Below are positions 52,395-61,984 of a stretch of 64,000 nucleotides of DNA, in pieces (position 1 is the stretch's first letter; the number at the start of each line of letters is the position of its first letter). Source of the DNA: Bryopsis sp. KO-2023 (taxonomy: Eukaryota > Chlorophyta > Ulvophyceae > Bryopsidales > Bryopsidaceae); assembly GCA_030272585.1 (NCBI GenBank), contig BSYQ01000005.1, positions 6,851,501 through 6,915,500 of the forward strand, written 5' to 3'. The position numbers and the translations under genes were made by a program. Under the pieces are notes generated by a model. That model worked only from the letters and a program-made list of their open reading frames with translations. It ran no database searches and was not told the origin of the DNA.

Positions 52395-54017
52395 TCAACT
52401 GGGAGGGACAGCCGAGAGTGTGGAATGGAGTGCAGGGGGCAGAACATCCCACCAGGAGGGAGAGTGAACGTCAATGGGAATCAGGGTAGACCGACCAGCA
52501 CCCCCAGAAGGCTCAATACGAACGTGCAGCAGGCATCCAGAACGGTAAAACACCGCAGAGAGCCCTTCTTGTCCCAAACAACTCTTTAAACGATGTTCAA
52601 TTTCCCGGGAAGCTGCTTTCGTGTTTCTTTGGCGGTGGGTTAAATCCGGGCGTAGCCAAGTATCGTCCATAAGGTTAACCTCATCTCTCATCCCAATGTC
52701 GTTTTTCAACGCTTCCATGTGCTTCCTCAGTGTAAGAACTGTGTTCCTGGCTTCAGGGGTCGAGCAGGTAGCCATCACAGAGCGAGTAGAGCCCCTCCCA
52801 AAGCGAAAAGCCGACACAACCAAATCCGTGGTGATGGAAGGACCTCCAGCCTTAGCAGCCAGCTTGGAAATCAGGAAGTTGATGGAGGAGGTCAGAGTAG
52901 CCGAGGTTTCCCCTTGAGTCGTTGGTAAGTTGGAAAAAATCAATTTGTTTGCTCGGTCCCGAATTTCCAACGTTTCACGTAAATCCTCAACTTCTGCTTC
53001 CAAACGTGATGTGTTCCCTCCACCCTGACCACCTGGGGTTTGAATCAGGTTATTCACTTTAGCATCCAGGGCAGCCACCGTTTCTATCAATTGTGTTGAG
53101 CTTCCACTGCCACCACCCTGTTCCACCCGTTCCACCCTTTGTAGAAGTTCACTGAATCGAGTATTGCTACTGTGTTCCAGTGCCTTAAGCGAGGTCTGAA
53201 CCTGACGATGCTGTTGGGCGTTGGCTGCTTGAGAAGATGCGAGTAAATCAGTAAGTTCTTTTCGGTTGATCTCCAACTGCTGTCGATTAGCCTCCAGAGT
53301 AGCCAACATAACCTTCTCTTTTTCCCTTGCATCTCTTTGTGATTGATCAGATTTCTGGGTAATCAAAGCCGTAAGTGACTTAAACATTTCCTGTGTAGAT
53401 GCCAGCTCCCCATCAGAAGTCTCCATAGCGTGGGCAGCAGCAGCATTGGTACGTTCCAGCGCAGCAATCCGTTCCCCTTGATTCAAACGAAATTCCTTCT
53501 CTCGAGTAAACGCCTTTGCTTGAGCAGTTAAACATGCCTGATGTTCTTCCATTGATGTAGCCAAACGATTCACAACTTGTAAGGCAGTAGACAGGTCCGA
53601 GCTGATAACCTTCACTTCATCGATAACGGTTTGGAGAGCAGCAGAGCTAGGAGGGGCGGATCCTTCAGGTTGACCATGATCAGAACGAGGAGCCGTGGGG
53701 GATCCAGGAGGGGTAGAAAAATTAATTGGGACTGATGTATCCACCGGAGCCAAGGGGGAACCAAAGGGGTTATCAGGAACCCGAATTGGAGGAATAGAGG
53801 CAGCAGCAGCAACATTGGGGGCAGTTGGTGGAATCAGAGTGGATTTGGGTGTAGAATCACCACCAGCAGTGCCTGCAGGTCTCCTCCCTTGTGTAGTGTG
53901 TACAGTTGGCTTTTTCTTCCTCTTTGAAGTGGATTCAGGGTCAGTAGGGAGGTCACCATCTGATTGAGTCTCAATTTGTAGTGTCTGTACATCCTGTGCT
54001 GTAATTGGGGCAGTCAA
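52395..54017 (-). CDS. LINE ORF1, C-terminal part (coiled coil + RRM-like)
   Basis: 540 codons visible. Order: Pro/Ser/Thr-rich segment, long coiled coil (about residues 130-340), then an RRM-like domain (NKLIFSNLPTTQGE, VVSAFRFGRGSTRSVMATC) and a C-terminal block with LRPDLTHRQR, close to the DLT-QR signature of ORF1 proteins. Known role: RNA binding and chaperoning of the LINE RNA. The N-terminal part lies at 54491-54829 beyond the inserted MITE; the Met near 54017 is created at the junction and is not the native start. Confidence 0.85.
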   Translation of the reverse strand: MTAPITAQDVQTLQIETQSDGDLPTDPESTSKRKKKPTVHTTQGRRPAGTAGGDSTPKSTLIPPTAPNVAAAASIPPIRVPDNPFGSPLAPVDTSVPINFSTPPGSPTAPRSDHGQPEGSAPPSSAALQTVIDEVKVISSDLSTALQVVNRLATSMEEHQACLTAQAKAFTREKEFRLNQGERIAALERTNAAAAHAMETSDGELASTQEMFKSLTALITQKSDQSQRDAREKEKVMLATLEANRQQLEINRKELTDLLASSQAANAQQHRQVQTSLKALEHSSNTRFSELLQRVERVEQGGGSGSSTQLIETVAALDAKVNNLIQTPGGQGGGNTSRLEAEVEDLRETLEIRDRANKLIFSNLPTTQGETSATLTSSINFLISKLAAKAGGPSITTDLVVSAFRFGRGSTRSVMATCSTPEARNTVLTLRKHMEALKNDIGMRDEVNLMDDTWLRPDLTHRQRNTKAASREIEHRLKSCLGQEGLSAVFYRSGCLLHVRIEPSGGAGRSTLIPIDVHSPSWWDVLPPALHSTLSAVPPS

Positions 54018-54482
54018 CAGAGATAGGACTTTACGGTTACGGTCACCGTAACCGGACCGTAACCACCGTAACCGGACCGTAACCGGAGTACAATTTTCGT
54101 CAGAAAATCGTACTTTTACGGCCGTAACCGTAGCACCGTACCACTCCGTACCGCTCCGTACCGGACCGTAACGACCGTAACGGCCGTAACAACCGTAAAC
54201 CGTAGAAAGTGACCCCCGCAGGGTCCCGCGATTCCAAAGGAACCCAGGGGGATTCGAACCCGCGACCCTACTGACTGCAGCCTAACGCTTTACCACTGAA
54301 CCACGCTACTTCACGGTGATTTAGGGCCTACCGTAGTTATACCGTACCTGTTCCGTACCGTAAAAACAACATATTACTCCGGTTACGGTACGGAGTTACG
54401 GCCGTAGTACGGTGACCGTAACCCGACCGTAACCGGACCGGACCGGAGTCGGACCAAAAATTTGGCCCAAGTCCTATCTCTG
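54018..54482. mobile_element. hAT-like MITE with tRNA-like core, copy 2, inside LINE ORF1
   Basis: 465 bp, same length and almost the same sequence as 39871-40335 (one difference noticed: TTTACCACTG for TTTAGCACTG). Perfect 8-bp TSD GCAGTCAA (54010-54017, 54483-54490). Confidence 0.93.
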
Positions 54483-54490
54483 GCAGTCAA

Positions 54491-54829
54491 TTGGGCATGT
54501 TCTCCAGCATGTCCAAGCTCCCCAGAAGTACCACCAGCAGGCCTCCTCCTCTCTATCAACTCAGTGTCTCCAATGTTCTTCCCCACAGTTTCATTTCCAG
54601 TAGGTTCAGTTGTATCCCATCCCAAGTCTCCTGGATCGCAAACACTGCCTCCAACAGACCCACCAACGGATTTCGTTCCCGAAGTGAGACGTCGGCAGAT
54701 CGCGTCCATGTTCGTTCCTCGCCTCTTCCCACGCTCAGCAGAAGGGGACGCAACCTCGTCCGTCATGTCGTGCGTTTCGCTCGCCTCGCGAGCCGACCTT
54801 TTTTCCTTGCTCCTCGTCTTTGGCGCCAT
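54491..54829 (-). CDS. LINE ORF1, N-terminal part
   Basis: Starts MAPKTRSKEKRSAREASETH at 54829 and runs about 113 codons to the MITE. Basic start, low complexity (VGGSVGGSV). Continues at 54017 after the MITE. Confidence 0.75.
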
Positions 54830-55600
54830 CTCTTCCAGTTAATCGTTTCGTGTACGGATCCCAGTTTCGTGAGTGGTCACAGGAAGGTTTTACGTTCTCG
54901 TTAGAGGACTGCGAGAAGTTTTACTGAGGAAGTTGTTCCGTTGATCCTGTGAAAGCGACTTCGAGCGAGTAAATGGGCTCAGAGTAAGTCGTCAGTCGAT
55001 GTAATTACCGTTTCTTTTCCCCTTGTTCTTTTCTTTTTCGACGGTGTTCTGTTCTTTTCGCACACTGACGCCTAGTCCTCGTCGTTCTACAGCGTCAGGA
55101 CTAAGCGACCAGTGGCTCCGTCGATCAAAAACTACTCCTGTTATCTTTTTTCTGTCTTTTTCTTTTTCCTGTTCTAGCCTAAGTGGGTTCTTTTTTGGCT
55201 CCGCCCAGCCGATCACCGTCTTTTTTCTTGATATTCCTCTCTTTTGCTCACCAGTGCCAAGCCCTCGTCGTTCTACAGCGTCAGGGCTCAGCAACCAGCA
55301 GCTCTCTCACACCAAAACCAAAATAGAATCGGACTAACGTCGAAAATAAAAGCGCAAAGCTGATCTTTCCCACTCGTTCTTTTTCCTCCGTCCCGGCAAA
55401 CACCAAACGCGTCGGCCAAGAACCGCACCAGAGCACACCGATACCAAGCCCACCAACACCAAGGCAGACCAGCAAGTATCGAGGTCACAGAATCCAAACG
55501 AAAGCAGCAAAAAAGCGAGAAAACGAGTTCCTGTACCGTACTTTCCCTGATCTTTCCTTTCCTTCCCAGTCAATCACTCCGAGCAAGAGCAAAGACAATA
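54830..55600 (-). promoter_or_regulatory. LINE 5' UTR with two direct-repeat monomers
   Basis: CTCGTCGTTCTACAGCGTCAGG occurs at about 55078 and 55265 with similar flanks, a period of about 187 bp. LINE 5' UTRs often consist of such promoter monomers. No ORF. Confidence 0.5.
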
Positions 55601-56184
55601 CCTCCAACCGTCGCGCACAACCTGTAGACCACGATCGTGCAGCACGTTCGCCAGAGCTTGCGTGATGTCCAAACACTTATCAAAAAGCGGTTAGAATAAA
55701 CCAACCGGTCGTCAAACTGTCAGCAATCCAAAGAGCGAACAAACAAGACGAAAAAAGAGCAGCACGGTCACCCTTTCTCTCTACCACACCGCAGCAGACC
55801 AATCCCAACGCAGCACCACTCCCTCTTGGGCGCAATACCACCAGTTCGCTCGAAAATCAAAAAAGTAATTCCAAAAAACTCCTCCAGCAACGCTACAAAC
55901 GCACGCAGCCGATAGAAACAAGGCAGCACAGCCACCAGCACGTACCAAAAAACTCGTTCCAGTGTATTCACCGCGAGAAACAAACCAAACAACCAAAAAA
56001 AATATCGCTCAGAAAAAGAAAAAAGCCCGTAACAGGCCGAATACTACTCCGATTCGAGCAACGAAAGCGGCGTCCGCACTCTCGGAGGTCCTCGCACCCG
56101 GTGTCGGTTTCTAACTTCCAGTTCCTAGCTTTCTTTCGTCCCTATTCCTAAAAAAGTTTCCTGAATTCACAGGATTCCAAAAAG
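55601..56184. other. No gene recognised
   Basis: A-rich on the plus strand (AAAAAAC words); could be the distal LINE 5' end or unrelated DNA. Confidence 0.4.
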
Positions 56185-56236
56185 ACCACTCAGACTTCGG
56201 ATCTGAGGGTTGCGAGTTCGAGTCTCGTCGGGTGCA
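56185..56236 (+). pseudogene. tRNA-Arg(TCG) 3' fragment
   Basis: Anticodon arm TCAGA-CTTCGGA-TCTGA, T arm GCGAG-TTCGAGT-CTCGT and acceptor 3' strand CGGGTGC plus A; the 5' half is absent. Confidence 0.7.
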
Positions 56237-56409
56237 GTATAGTTCTCAATATATATGAGAATATATTGAATATGTTGTAATATATATATTTTGGACCAAC
56301 AAAAGGTTTGGAAGAAAAGACTTGAGACTCAGTACTTAAGAGTTTTGCGCTTTGTAAAATTCGGGGATTCGGGGATTCCCAAAGCTTTAGGGTTTTCAGG
56401 TTTTTAGTT

Positions 56410-56682
56410 TTTTTTAGTTTTCTTAGGTTTTTTAGGTTTTTTAGGGTTTAGGGTTTAGGGTTTAGGGTTTAGGGTTTAGGGTTTAGGGTTTAGGGGGTTT
56501 AGGGTTTAGGGGGTTTAGGGTTTAGGGGGTTTAGGGTTTAGGGTTTAGGGTTTAGGGTTTAGGGTTTAGGGTTTAGGGTTTAGGGTTTAGGGTTTAGGGT
56601 TTAGGGTTTAGGGTTTAGGGTTTAGGGTTTAGGGGTTTAGGGGTTTAGGGTTTAGGGTTTAGGGTTTAGGGTTTAGGCGCTA
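56410..56682 (+). repeat. Interstitial telomere repeat array (TTTAGGG)n
   Basis: About 35 units of TTTAGGG, with several TTTAGGGG variants and a degraded TTTTTTAGG lead-in (56400-56450). G-rich strand is on plus. Plant-type telomere sequence; here it is internal. Confidence 0.97.
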
Positions 56683-57178
56683 GAACCGTGGAGTCAGGTG
56701 TTTAGACTTTGGCGCTTAGAGTTAGGACGTGGGAGTCCGGAAAGTTAGCCGTTGAGAATTAGGACTTGGGACCTAGGACCTTGAACTTAGAAAAGTTAGG
56801 CGATAGAAGTTAAGACTTAGGAATGTTCAATGTTTGGAGTAAAGACTTCGGACTTTGGATGTTCGGAAGTTTGGTAGTGTCACTTAGGACTTAGGACTTA
56901 GGCCTGTAGACTAAGGACTTTGGAGATAGGCCCTAGGAGCTAGGAAAGCTAGGAAAGTCAGGCGTTTAGACTTCGGACTGACGACTTCGGAATGTTAGGC
57001 GTTTGGAGTTAGGACTTTGGACTTTAGTCTTTGGAACGTTTGGAGTTGGGCCTTCAGACTTGGGGAAGTTACGAGTTGGGGCGTTAGACTTAGGAAGCTT
57101 AGGAGTTGGGACATTGGAGTTCGGAAAGATAGGAGTCAAGGCAGGATCTAGGGAAAGCGGGTGATTAAAAAATCGAGA
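56683..57178. repeat. Degenerate TTAGGACTT/TTAGAC sequence beside the telomere array
   Basis: Words such as TTAGGACTT, TTAGACTT, GGACTTTGG and TTAGGCG recur every 15-25 bases; resembles decayed telomere or subtelomere repeats. No gene. Confidence 0.5.
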
Positions 57179-57250
57179 GGGATGTTGGTCTAGTGGTATG
57201 ATTCTCGCTTAGGGTGCGAGAGGCCCCGGGTTCAATTCCCGGACATCCCC
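57179..57250 (+). tRNA. tRNA-Pro(AGG)
   Basis: 72 bp; loop TTAGGGT, T arm CCGGG/CCCGG, acceptor GGGATGT/ACATCCC. First gene of the cluster. Confidence 0.94.
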
Positions 57251-57334
57251 TCACACTTTGTGGGCGATCTCGTGTGTGCCTTGCACGAGCTCGGCAACGT
57301 GCATGGCCTCCCGTTAACGAGGAAAGAACGAGAT

Positions 57335-57406
57335 GGGATGTTGGTCTAGTGGTATGATTCTCGCTTTGGGTGCGAGAGGCCCCGGGTTCGATTCCCGGAC
57401 ATCCCC
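57335..57406 (+). tRNA. tRNA-Pro(TGG)
   Basis: 72 bp, differs from the AGG gene mainly in the loop TTTGGGT. The pair are 156 bp apart and look like a tandem duplication with anticodon change. Confidence 0.94.
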
Positions 57407-57663
57407 CTTGTGTCTGTTGGGATGGATCCGCAACGAATTTCCTGCTTCCCATCAAGAGTCGAGATTCAAGAGTACGCGCCTGCTATGCTTTTTCCTTCCT
57501 TTCCTTTTTTTCTTGCCTCTGTGCGCATCTCCCGATGGAATCATGTTCGTTCCATCATGTTTACGTTCTTTGGGAAAACAACGTTCAGAGATGAGACGGT
57601 AGTCCGGAGCATCCACGGATATGGGCGTCAGCGCCCGCCTCAGATCGAGAGCTTTCTGTGTGA

Positions 57664-57747
57664 GCACAGGTGCCCGAGTGGTCTAAGGGGTTAGACTCAA
57701 GTTCTAATGGACGTCAGTCCGCGTGGGTTCAAATCCCACCCTGTGCA
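57664..57747 (+). tRNA. tRNA-Leu(CAA)
   Basis: 84 bp class II tRNA with long variable arm; loop CTCAAGT, acceptor GCACAGG/CCTGTGC, B box GGTTCAAATCC. A T6 terminator follows at 57753-57758. Confidence 0.94.
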
Positions 57748-57816
57748 ACAGATTTTTTGGGGGCCTTGGCACAATCGGTGACGGATGTGCTCAATCGACT
57801 TTCCTTCCGTAACGTG

Positions 57817-57888
57817 GCGTTGTTAGTCCAACGGTTAGGATACTTGCCTTCCAAGCAAGGGACCCGGGTTCGACTCCCGGACAACGCA
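57817..57888 (+). tRNA. tRNA-Gly(TCC)
   Basis: 72 bp; acceptor GCGTTGT/ACAACGC, loop CTTCCAA, B box GGTTCGACTCC. Confidence 0.94.
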
Positions 57889-57929
57889 GATGTGAGTTAT
57901 ATCGTTCGAATGTTTTACGTCATGCAACA

Positions 57930-59480
57930 GGTCCGAGCGTGTCGCATTTTCGGCGAAACCACGTCGCTCCTCGGCTGGTGTTCCGATTGACTCGCTCTTG
58001 GTGTCTAAAGACGCGTCCCGACGAGATCTATCCATAGGTTTTGATCGGGAGTCAATCGGAGGTCTGGTTGGGGAGTTATGGCCGGTACCGTTTCACGAGA
58101 GTCTACGTAAGCGCGATTTTCGGCGAAACGAGGTCGCTCCTCGGCTAGGGCTCCGATTGAGGCGCCCTTGGTGTCAAAAGGAGCGCCTCGACGAGATCTT
58201 ACCATAGGTTTTGATCGGAGGTCAATCGGAGGTCTCGTTGAAGAGTTACGGCCGATACCGTTTCACGAGAGTCTACGTAAGCGCGCTTTTCGGCGAAACG
58301 AGGTCGCTCCTCGGCTAGGGCTCCGATTGAGACGCCCTTGGTGCCAAAAGGAGCGCCTCGACGAGATCTAGCCATAGGTTTTGATCGGAGGTTGATCGGA
58401 GGTCTCGTTGAAGAGTTATGACCGATACCGTTTCGGGTGCTAACCGTGAAGCGTGCGCGTGTCGCATTTTCGGCGAAACGATGTCGCTCCTCGGCTAGGG
58501 CTCCGATTGAGGCGCCCTTGGTGCCAAAAGACGCGTGTCGATGAGATCTAGCCATGGGTTTTGATCGGAGATCAATCAGAGTTCTGGTTGAAGAGTTACG
58601 GCCGATACCGTTTCACGAGAGTTTACGTAAGCGCGATTTTCGGCGAAACGATGTCGCTCCTCGGCTAAGGCTCCGATTGAGGCGCCCTTGGTGCCAAAAA
58701 AAGCGCCTCGACGAGATCTAGCCATAGGTTTTGATCGGAGGTCAATCGGAGGTCTCGTTGAAGAGTTATGGCCGATACCGTTTCGGGTGCTAACCGTGAA
58801 GCGCGCGCGTGTCGCATTTTCGGCGAAACGATGTCGCTCCTCGGCTAAGGCTCCGATTGAGGCGCCCTTGGTGCCAAAAAAAGCGCCTCGACGAGATCTA
58901 GCCATAGGTTTTGATCGGAGGTCAATCGGAGGTCTCGTTGAAGAGTTATGGCCGATACCGTTTCGGGTGCTAACCGTGAAGCGCGCGCGTGTCGCATTTT
59001 CGGCGAAACGATGTCGCTCCTCGGCTAGGGCTCCGATTGAGGCGCCCTTGGTGTCTAAAGACGCGTCTCGACGAGATCTAGCCATGGGTTTTGATCGGAG
59101 ATCAATCGGAGGTCTGGTTTAAGAGTTACGGCCGATACCGTTTCACGAGAGCCTACGTAAGCGCGATTTTCGGCGAAACGATGTCGCTCCTCGGCTAGGC
59201 CTCCGATTGACTCGCTTTTGGTGCCTGAAGACGCGGCTCGATGAGAGCTAGCCATGAGTTTTGATCGCGAGTCAATCGGAGCTCTGGTTGGGGAGTTATG
59301 GCCGATACCGTTTCGGGTGGTGACCGGGAATCGCGCGCGAGGCGCATTTTCGACGAAACGAGGTCGCTCCTCGGGTAGTGCTCCGATTGAGGCGCCCTTG
59401 GTGTCATAAGACGCGTCTCAACGAGACCAAGCCACAGAAAGTCGTTGCGAGTCAATCGGAGAAGTGGTTGGGGAGCTATG
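57930..59480. repeat. 170/180-bp satellite, about 9 units, between tRNA genes
   Basis: CGGCGAAAC recurs at 57951, 58121, 58291, 58471, 58641, 58821, 59001, 59171 and (as CGACGAAAC) 59351. Two unit types alternate irregularly: 170 bp with TTTCACGAGAGTCTACG and 180 bp with TTTCGGGTGCTAACCGTG. Frames on both strands are repeat artefacts. Confidence 0.95.
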
Positions 59481-59600
59481 GACAAAAACGTTTGGGGCGC
59501 TCTCGCTCCGAGCTCAAGGCGCCCCCATAACTACACCGAAAAGTCATCGTCATCTGAAAGGCGGGATCCTGAGTTCGGCTTGTCGTTGCAAAAATACGTA

Positions 59601-59673
59601 GGGGGTGTAGCTCAAATGGCAGAGCGCTCGATTCGCATTCGAGAGGCACGGGGATCGATACCCCGCTCCTCCA
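59601..59673 (+). tRNA. tRNA-Ala(CGC)
   Basis: 73 bp; loop TTCGCAT, G3:U70 present, T arm GGGGATCGATACCCC type. One acceptor mismatch (position 6:67). Confidence 0.88.
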
Positions 59674-60392
59674 GCCCAGCTTATTTGTTGCCTTGGTCAA
59701 GAGCCGTTGCTCGTTGGCGGAGTGTGAAAATGCTGTCGTGCAACGGATCCGTTGTATGTGAGGGGTGAGTGAAGGCCAACGGCTTGAGACGAAAACCAAT
59801 TTAATAAGAACAACAAAAACCTTTCCCGATTATCGAGGTTCCATTGGGGTAGTTCTTTTCAAAATTTCTGGGAATTTTGGTCGGAAGAGGGTATAGGATC
59901 GCCCAATTGGTGTTTGGGGAAATTTCGACGTGGAGAGTATATCAACAACTTTGAGAGAGTCTGAGAGAGTTTGGTTAATCTAGGTACTGATACTGAAGGA
60001 TGAATTCTTTGATTGGAGTAATTGTGTGGAACAATGGTTGCGATAGGGGGGAGTGGCCCCTCAGGAAAAAATATGTAATTATTGTTATTTCCACGACGAC
60101 AACAACACCACGCGCCCGAGCCACTATCAACATATCCGTTCCGTCTCACACCGTAGTGCTCCGTACTCATATCTCGTACTCTATCCTAGAATAAACCCTC
60201 CACCAAATCCCACCGTCATCCTCGTCATTCCTACATCTCAATCAAATTCCTCCGAACGATCCCACTTTCGTCCTCGTCATTTCTACGTCTCTACCACCCT
60301 TTCCGATCGATCACGATCACTCCCATTTCACACAAAGCACCGTCCGCCTCTTTGGATCGATGATTTGAGGGATGTTTCTCGGCAATAGGGGT
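59674..60392. other. No gene recognised
   Basis: Unassigned spacer between tRNA-Ala and tRNA-Lys; no repeat or ORF that I can support. Confidence 0.5.
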
Positions 60393-60465
60393 CGCCCGAG
60401 GAGGGGCTCGAATCCTCGACCACAAGATTAAGAGTCTTGCGCTCTACCGACTGAGCTACCCGGGC
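60393..60465 (-). tRNA. tRNA-Lys(CTT)
   Basis: 73 bp; acceptor GCCCGGG/CTCGGGC, loop CTCTTAA, B box GATTCGAGCCC. Confidence 0.94.
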
Positions 60466-60571
60466 AGACGAAAAAGTGTTCCGGATCGCCGTCCACGTCC
60501 CCCGTCGCTCCGGCCTTGCGTCGCTGAACGCGGTAGGGGTTAGGTGCCTTCGACGGGGGAGGATTTTTGTA

Positions 60572-60643
60572 TTCGGAGTGGCGCAGTGGAAGCGTGGTGG
60601 GCCCATAACCCACAGGTCCCAGGATCGAAACCTGGCTCCGAAA
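60572..60643 (+). tRNA. Initiator tRNA-Met(CAT)
   Basis: 72 bp. Initiator marks: three stacked G-C pairs on both sides of the CCCATAA loop (GTGGG/CCCAC) and T loop ATCGAAA. Acceptor TTCGGAG/CTCCGAA, so pair 1:72 is U-A where A-U is usual. With CCA its 3' end (GCTCCGAAACCA) is exactly complementary to the PBS of E0, E1 and E2. Confidence 0.95.
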
Positions 60644-60711
60644 GGCGTGCGACTCGTGTCGATGGTCGAAAGAAAGGGTCGTAGCGGAAATTCCGCACCC
60701 TTTTTTGCGTG

Positions 60712-60784
60712 GGGGTTGTAGCTCAGATGGTAGAGCGCTCGCTTTGCATGCGAGAGGCACGGGGATCGATGCCCCGCAGCTCCA
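60712..60784 (+). tRNA. tRNA-Ala(TGC)
   Basis: 73 bp; loop TTTGCAT, G3:U70, T arm CGGGG/CCCCG. Parent of the 3'-half repeats that follow. Confidence 0.94.
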
Positions 60785-61105
60785 GCCAATTTCGTTCTGA
60801 GTGAGGTACGGGCCCCCGAATTATGACCGCGACGGAGTATCAGGGTTGCGAGCGGGAGGTGCGGGGATCGATGCCGTGCACCTCCGGCCGATTTTGTTTT
60901 GAGTGAGGCACGGGCCCCTTGAATTATCACCGCGACGGAGTATCTGGGTTGCGAGCAGGAGGTGCGGGGATCGATGCCGTGCACCTCCGGGCGATTCTGT
61001 TTTGAGTGAGGTACGGGCCCCCGAATTATTACCGCGACGGAGTATCAGGGTTGCGAGCGGGAGGTGCAGGGATCGAGGCCCCGCACCTCCGGGCGATTTT
61101 GGCGT
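60785..61105 (+). repeat. Three tandem units (about 105 bp) each with a tRNA-Ala 3' half
   Basis: Each unit has GTACGGGCCCCCGAATTAT, CGCGACGGAGTATC, then GGAGGTGCGGGGATCGATGC ... CACCTCCGG, the latter being the variable loop, T arm and 3' acceptor of tRNA-Ala. The D arm and anticodon are absent, so B box without A box. Confidence 0.88.
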
Positions 61106-61568
61106 GGGAGGGCCCAAAACATGTCCTTCTTGTGACCGGGGTCGGTGCGTCGGTGTCGGGAGGCGCGGGTCGGGTGCTCGAGCCTTCGGGGGGGAGCGTT
61201 CTTTCGTGCTCCGGGTGGCCGACGATGGGGGTAGATGGGCGTGACGGCGCGATTAATTTTAAGGTAATGAGTGCATTATAAAATTTATTTAGGGGTGCAG
61301 GGGGGGGGGCGCGTGACGGCGCGCTTTCTGTAAAGGTATACCGTGGAAAAAATTTTGTATGTAGGGGGGGGGGGGCGCGCGGAAATCGTACGACGCGGAC
61401 TCGACGAGGGGTCGGACGCGGGCCAAAAAATCTCCAAATCCCCCGAGCACGGCCGAAATGGGCCTGTTTTCGCCCGTTTTCCGGGAAGCCACACTTTATT
61501 TAAGCCGGAATGCGCTCCCGAACTCGCGACGGGCCCCTTGAACGCGCCCCCCGTGCATCTTGTGCGCG
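61106..61568. other. G-tract-rich spacer
   Basis: Holds G10 (about 61301) and G12 (about 61364) tracts next to CGCGTGACGGCGCG repeats; no gene. Confidence 0.6.
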
Positions 61569-61641
61569 GACCTTGTGGCCAAATGGATAAGGCGTCGGTC
61601 TACGAAACCGAAGATTGCAGGCTCGACCCCTGCCAAGGTCG
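61569..61641 (+). tRNA. tRNA-Arg(ACG)
   Basis: 73 bp; acceptor GACCTTG/CAAGGTC, loop CTACGAA. The T loop starts CTCGA instead of TTCGA (the duplicate at 42160 has TTCGA), a change in the B box that could weaken transcription. Confidence 0.88.
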
Positions 61642-61720
61642 ACGGACGTCGGGTTTCGGACAGCTTCTCCGTCCCGCGACGCGCTCATGTAACGGCCCGC
61701 CCGCTTCGGAAACGTGCGCC

Positions 61721-61793
61721 TCCGTCGTAGTCTAGGTGGTTAGGACATGTGGCTCTCACCCACAAGACCCGGGTTCGAGTCCCGGCGACGGAA
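61721..61793 (+). tRNA. tRNA-Glu(CTC)
   Basis: 73 bp; acceptor TCCGTCG/CGACGGA, loop CTCTCAC, B box GGTTCGAGTCC. Confidence 0.94.
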
Positions 61794-61878
61794 TCGTCCA
61801 CGCCCTTTTCGCCCCCGTGGAGGCGCCTCCTCCGGGCGTTTCGCGACCAGGAGGGCGAGGGAGGCGGAGGGAGCGTGA

Positions 61879-61959
61879 GCAACGGTGGCCGAGTGGTCAA
61901 GGCGTGTGCCTGCTAAGTACATGGGTTATCCCGCGTGAGTTCGAATCTCACCCGTTGCG
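61879..61959 (+). tRNA. tRNA-Ser(GCT)
   Basis: 81 bp class II tRNA; acceptor GCAACGG/CCGTTGC, loop CTGCTAA, B box GTTCGAATC. Confidence 0.92.
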
Positions 61960-61984
61960 ACGATACTGCTTGTCGTTTTGTGGC

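Noticed and set aside
57755..57800. tRNA-like GGGGGCCTTGGCACAATCGG
   Set aside because: Only an A-box-like word; no anticodon or T arm before the tRNA-Gly starts.
58576..59085. 169-codon repetitive frame
   Set aside because: Artefact of the 170/180-bp satellite.
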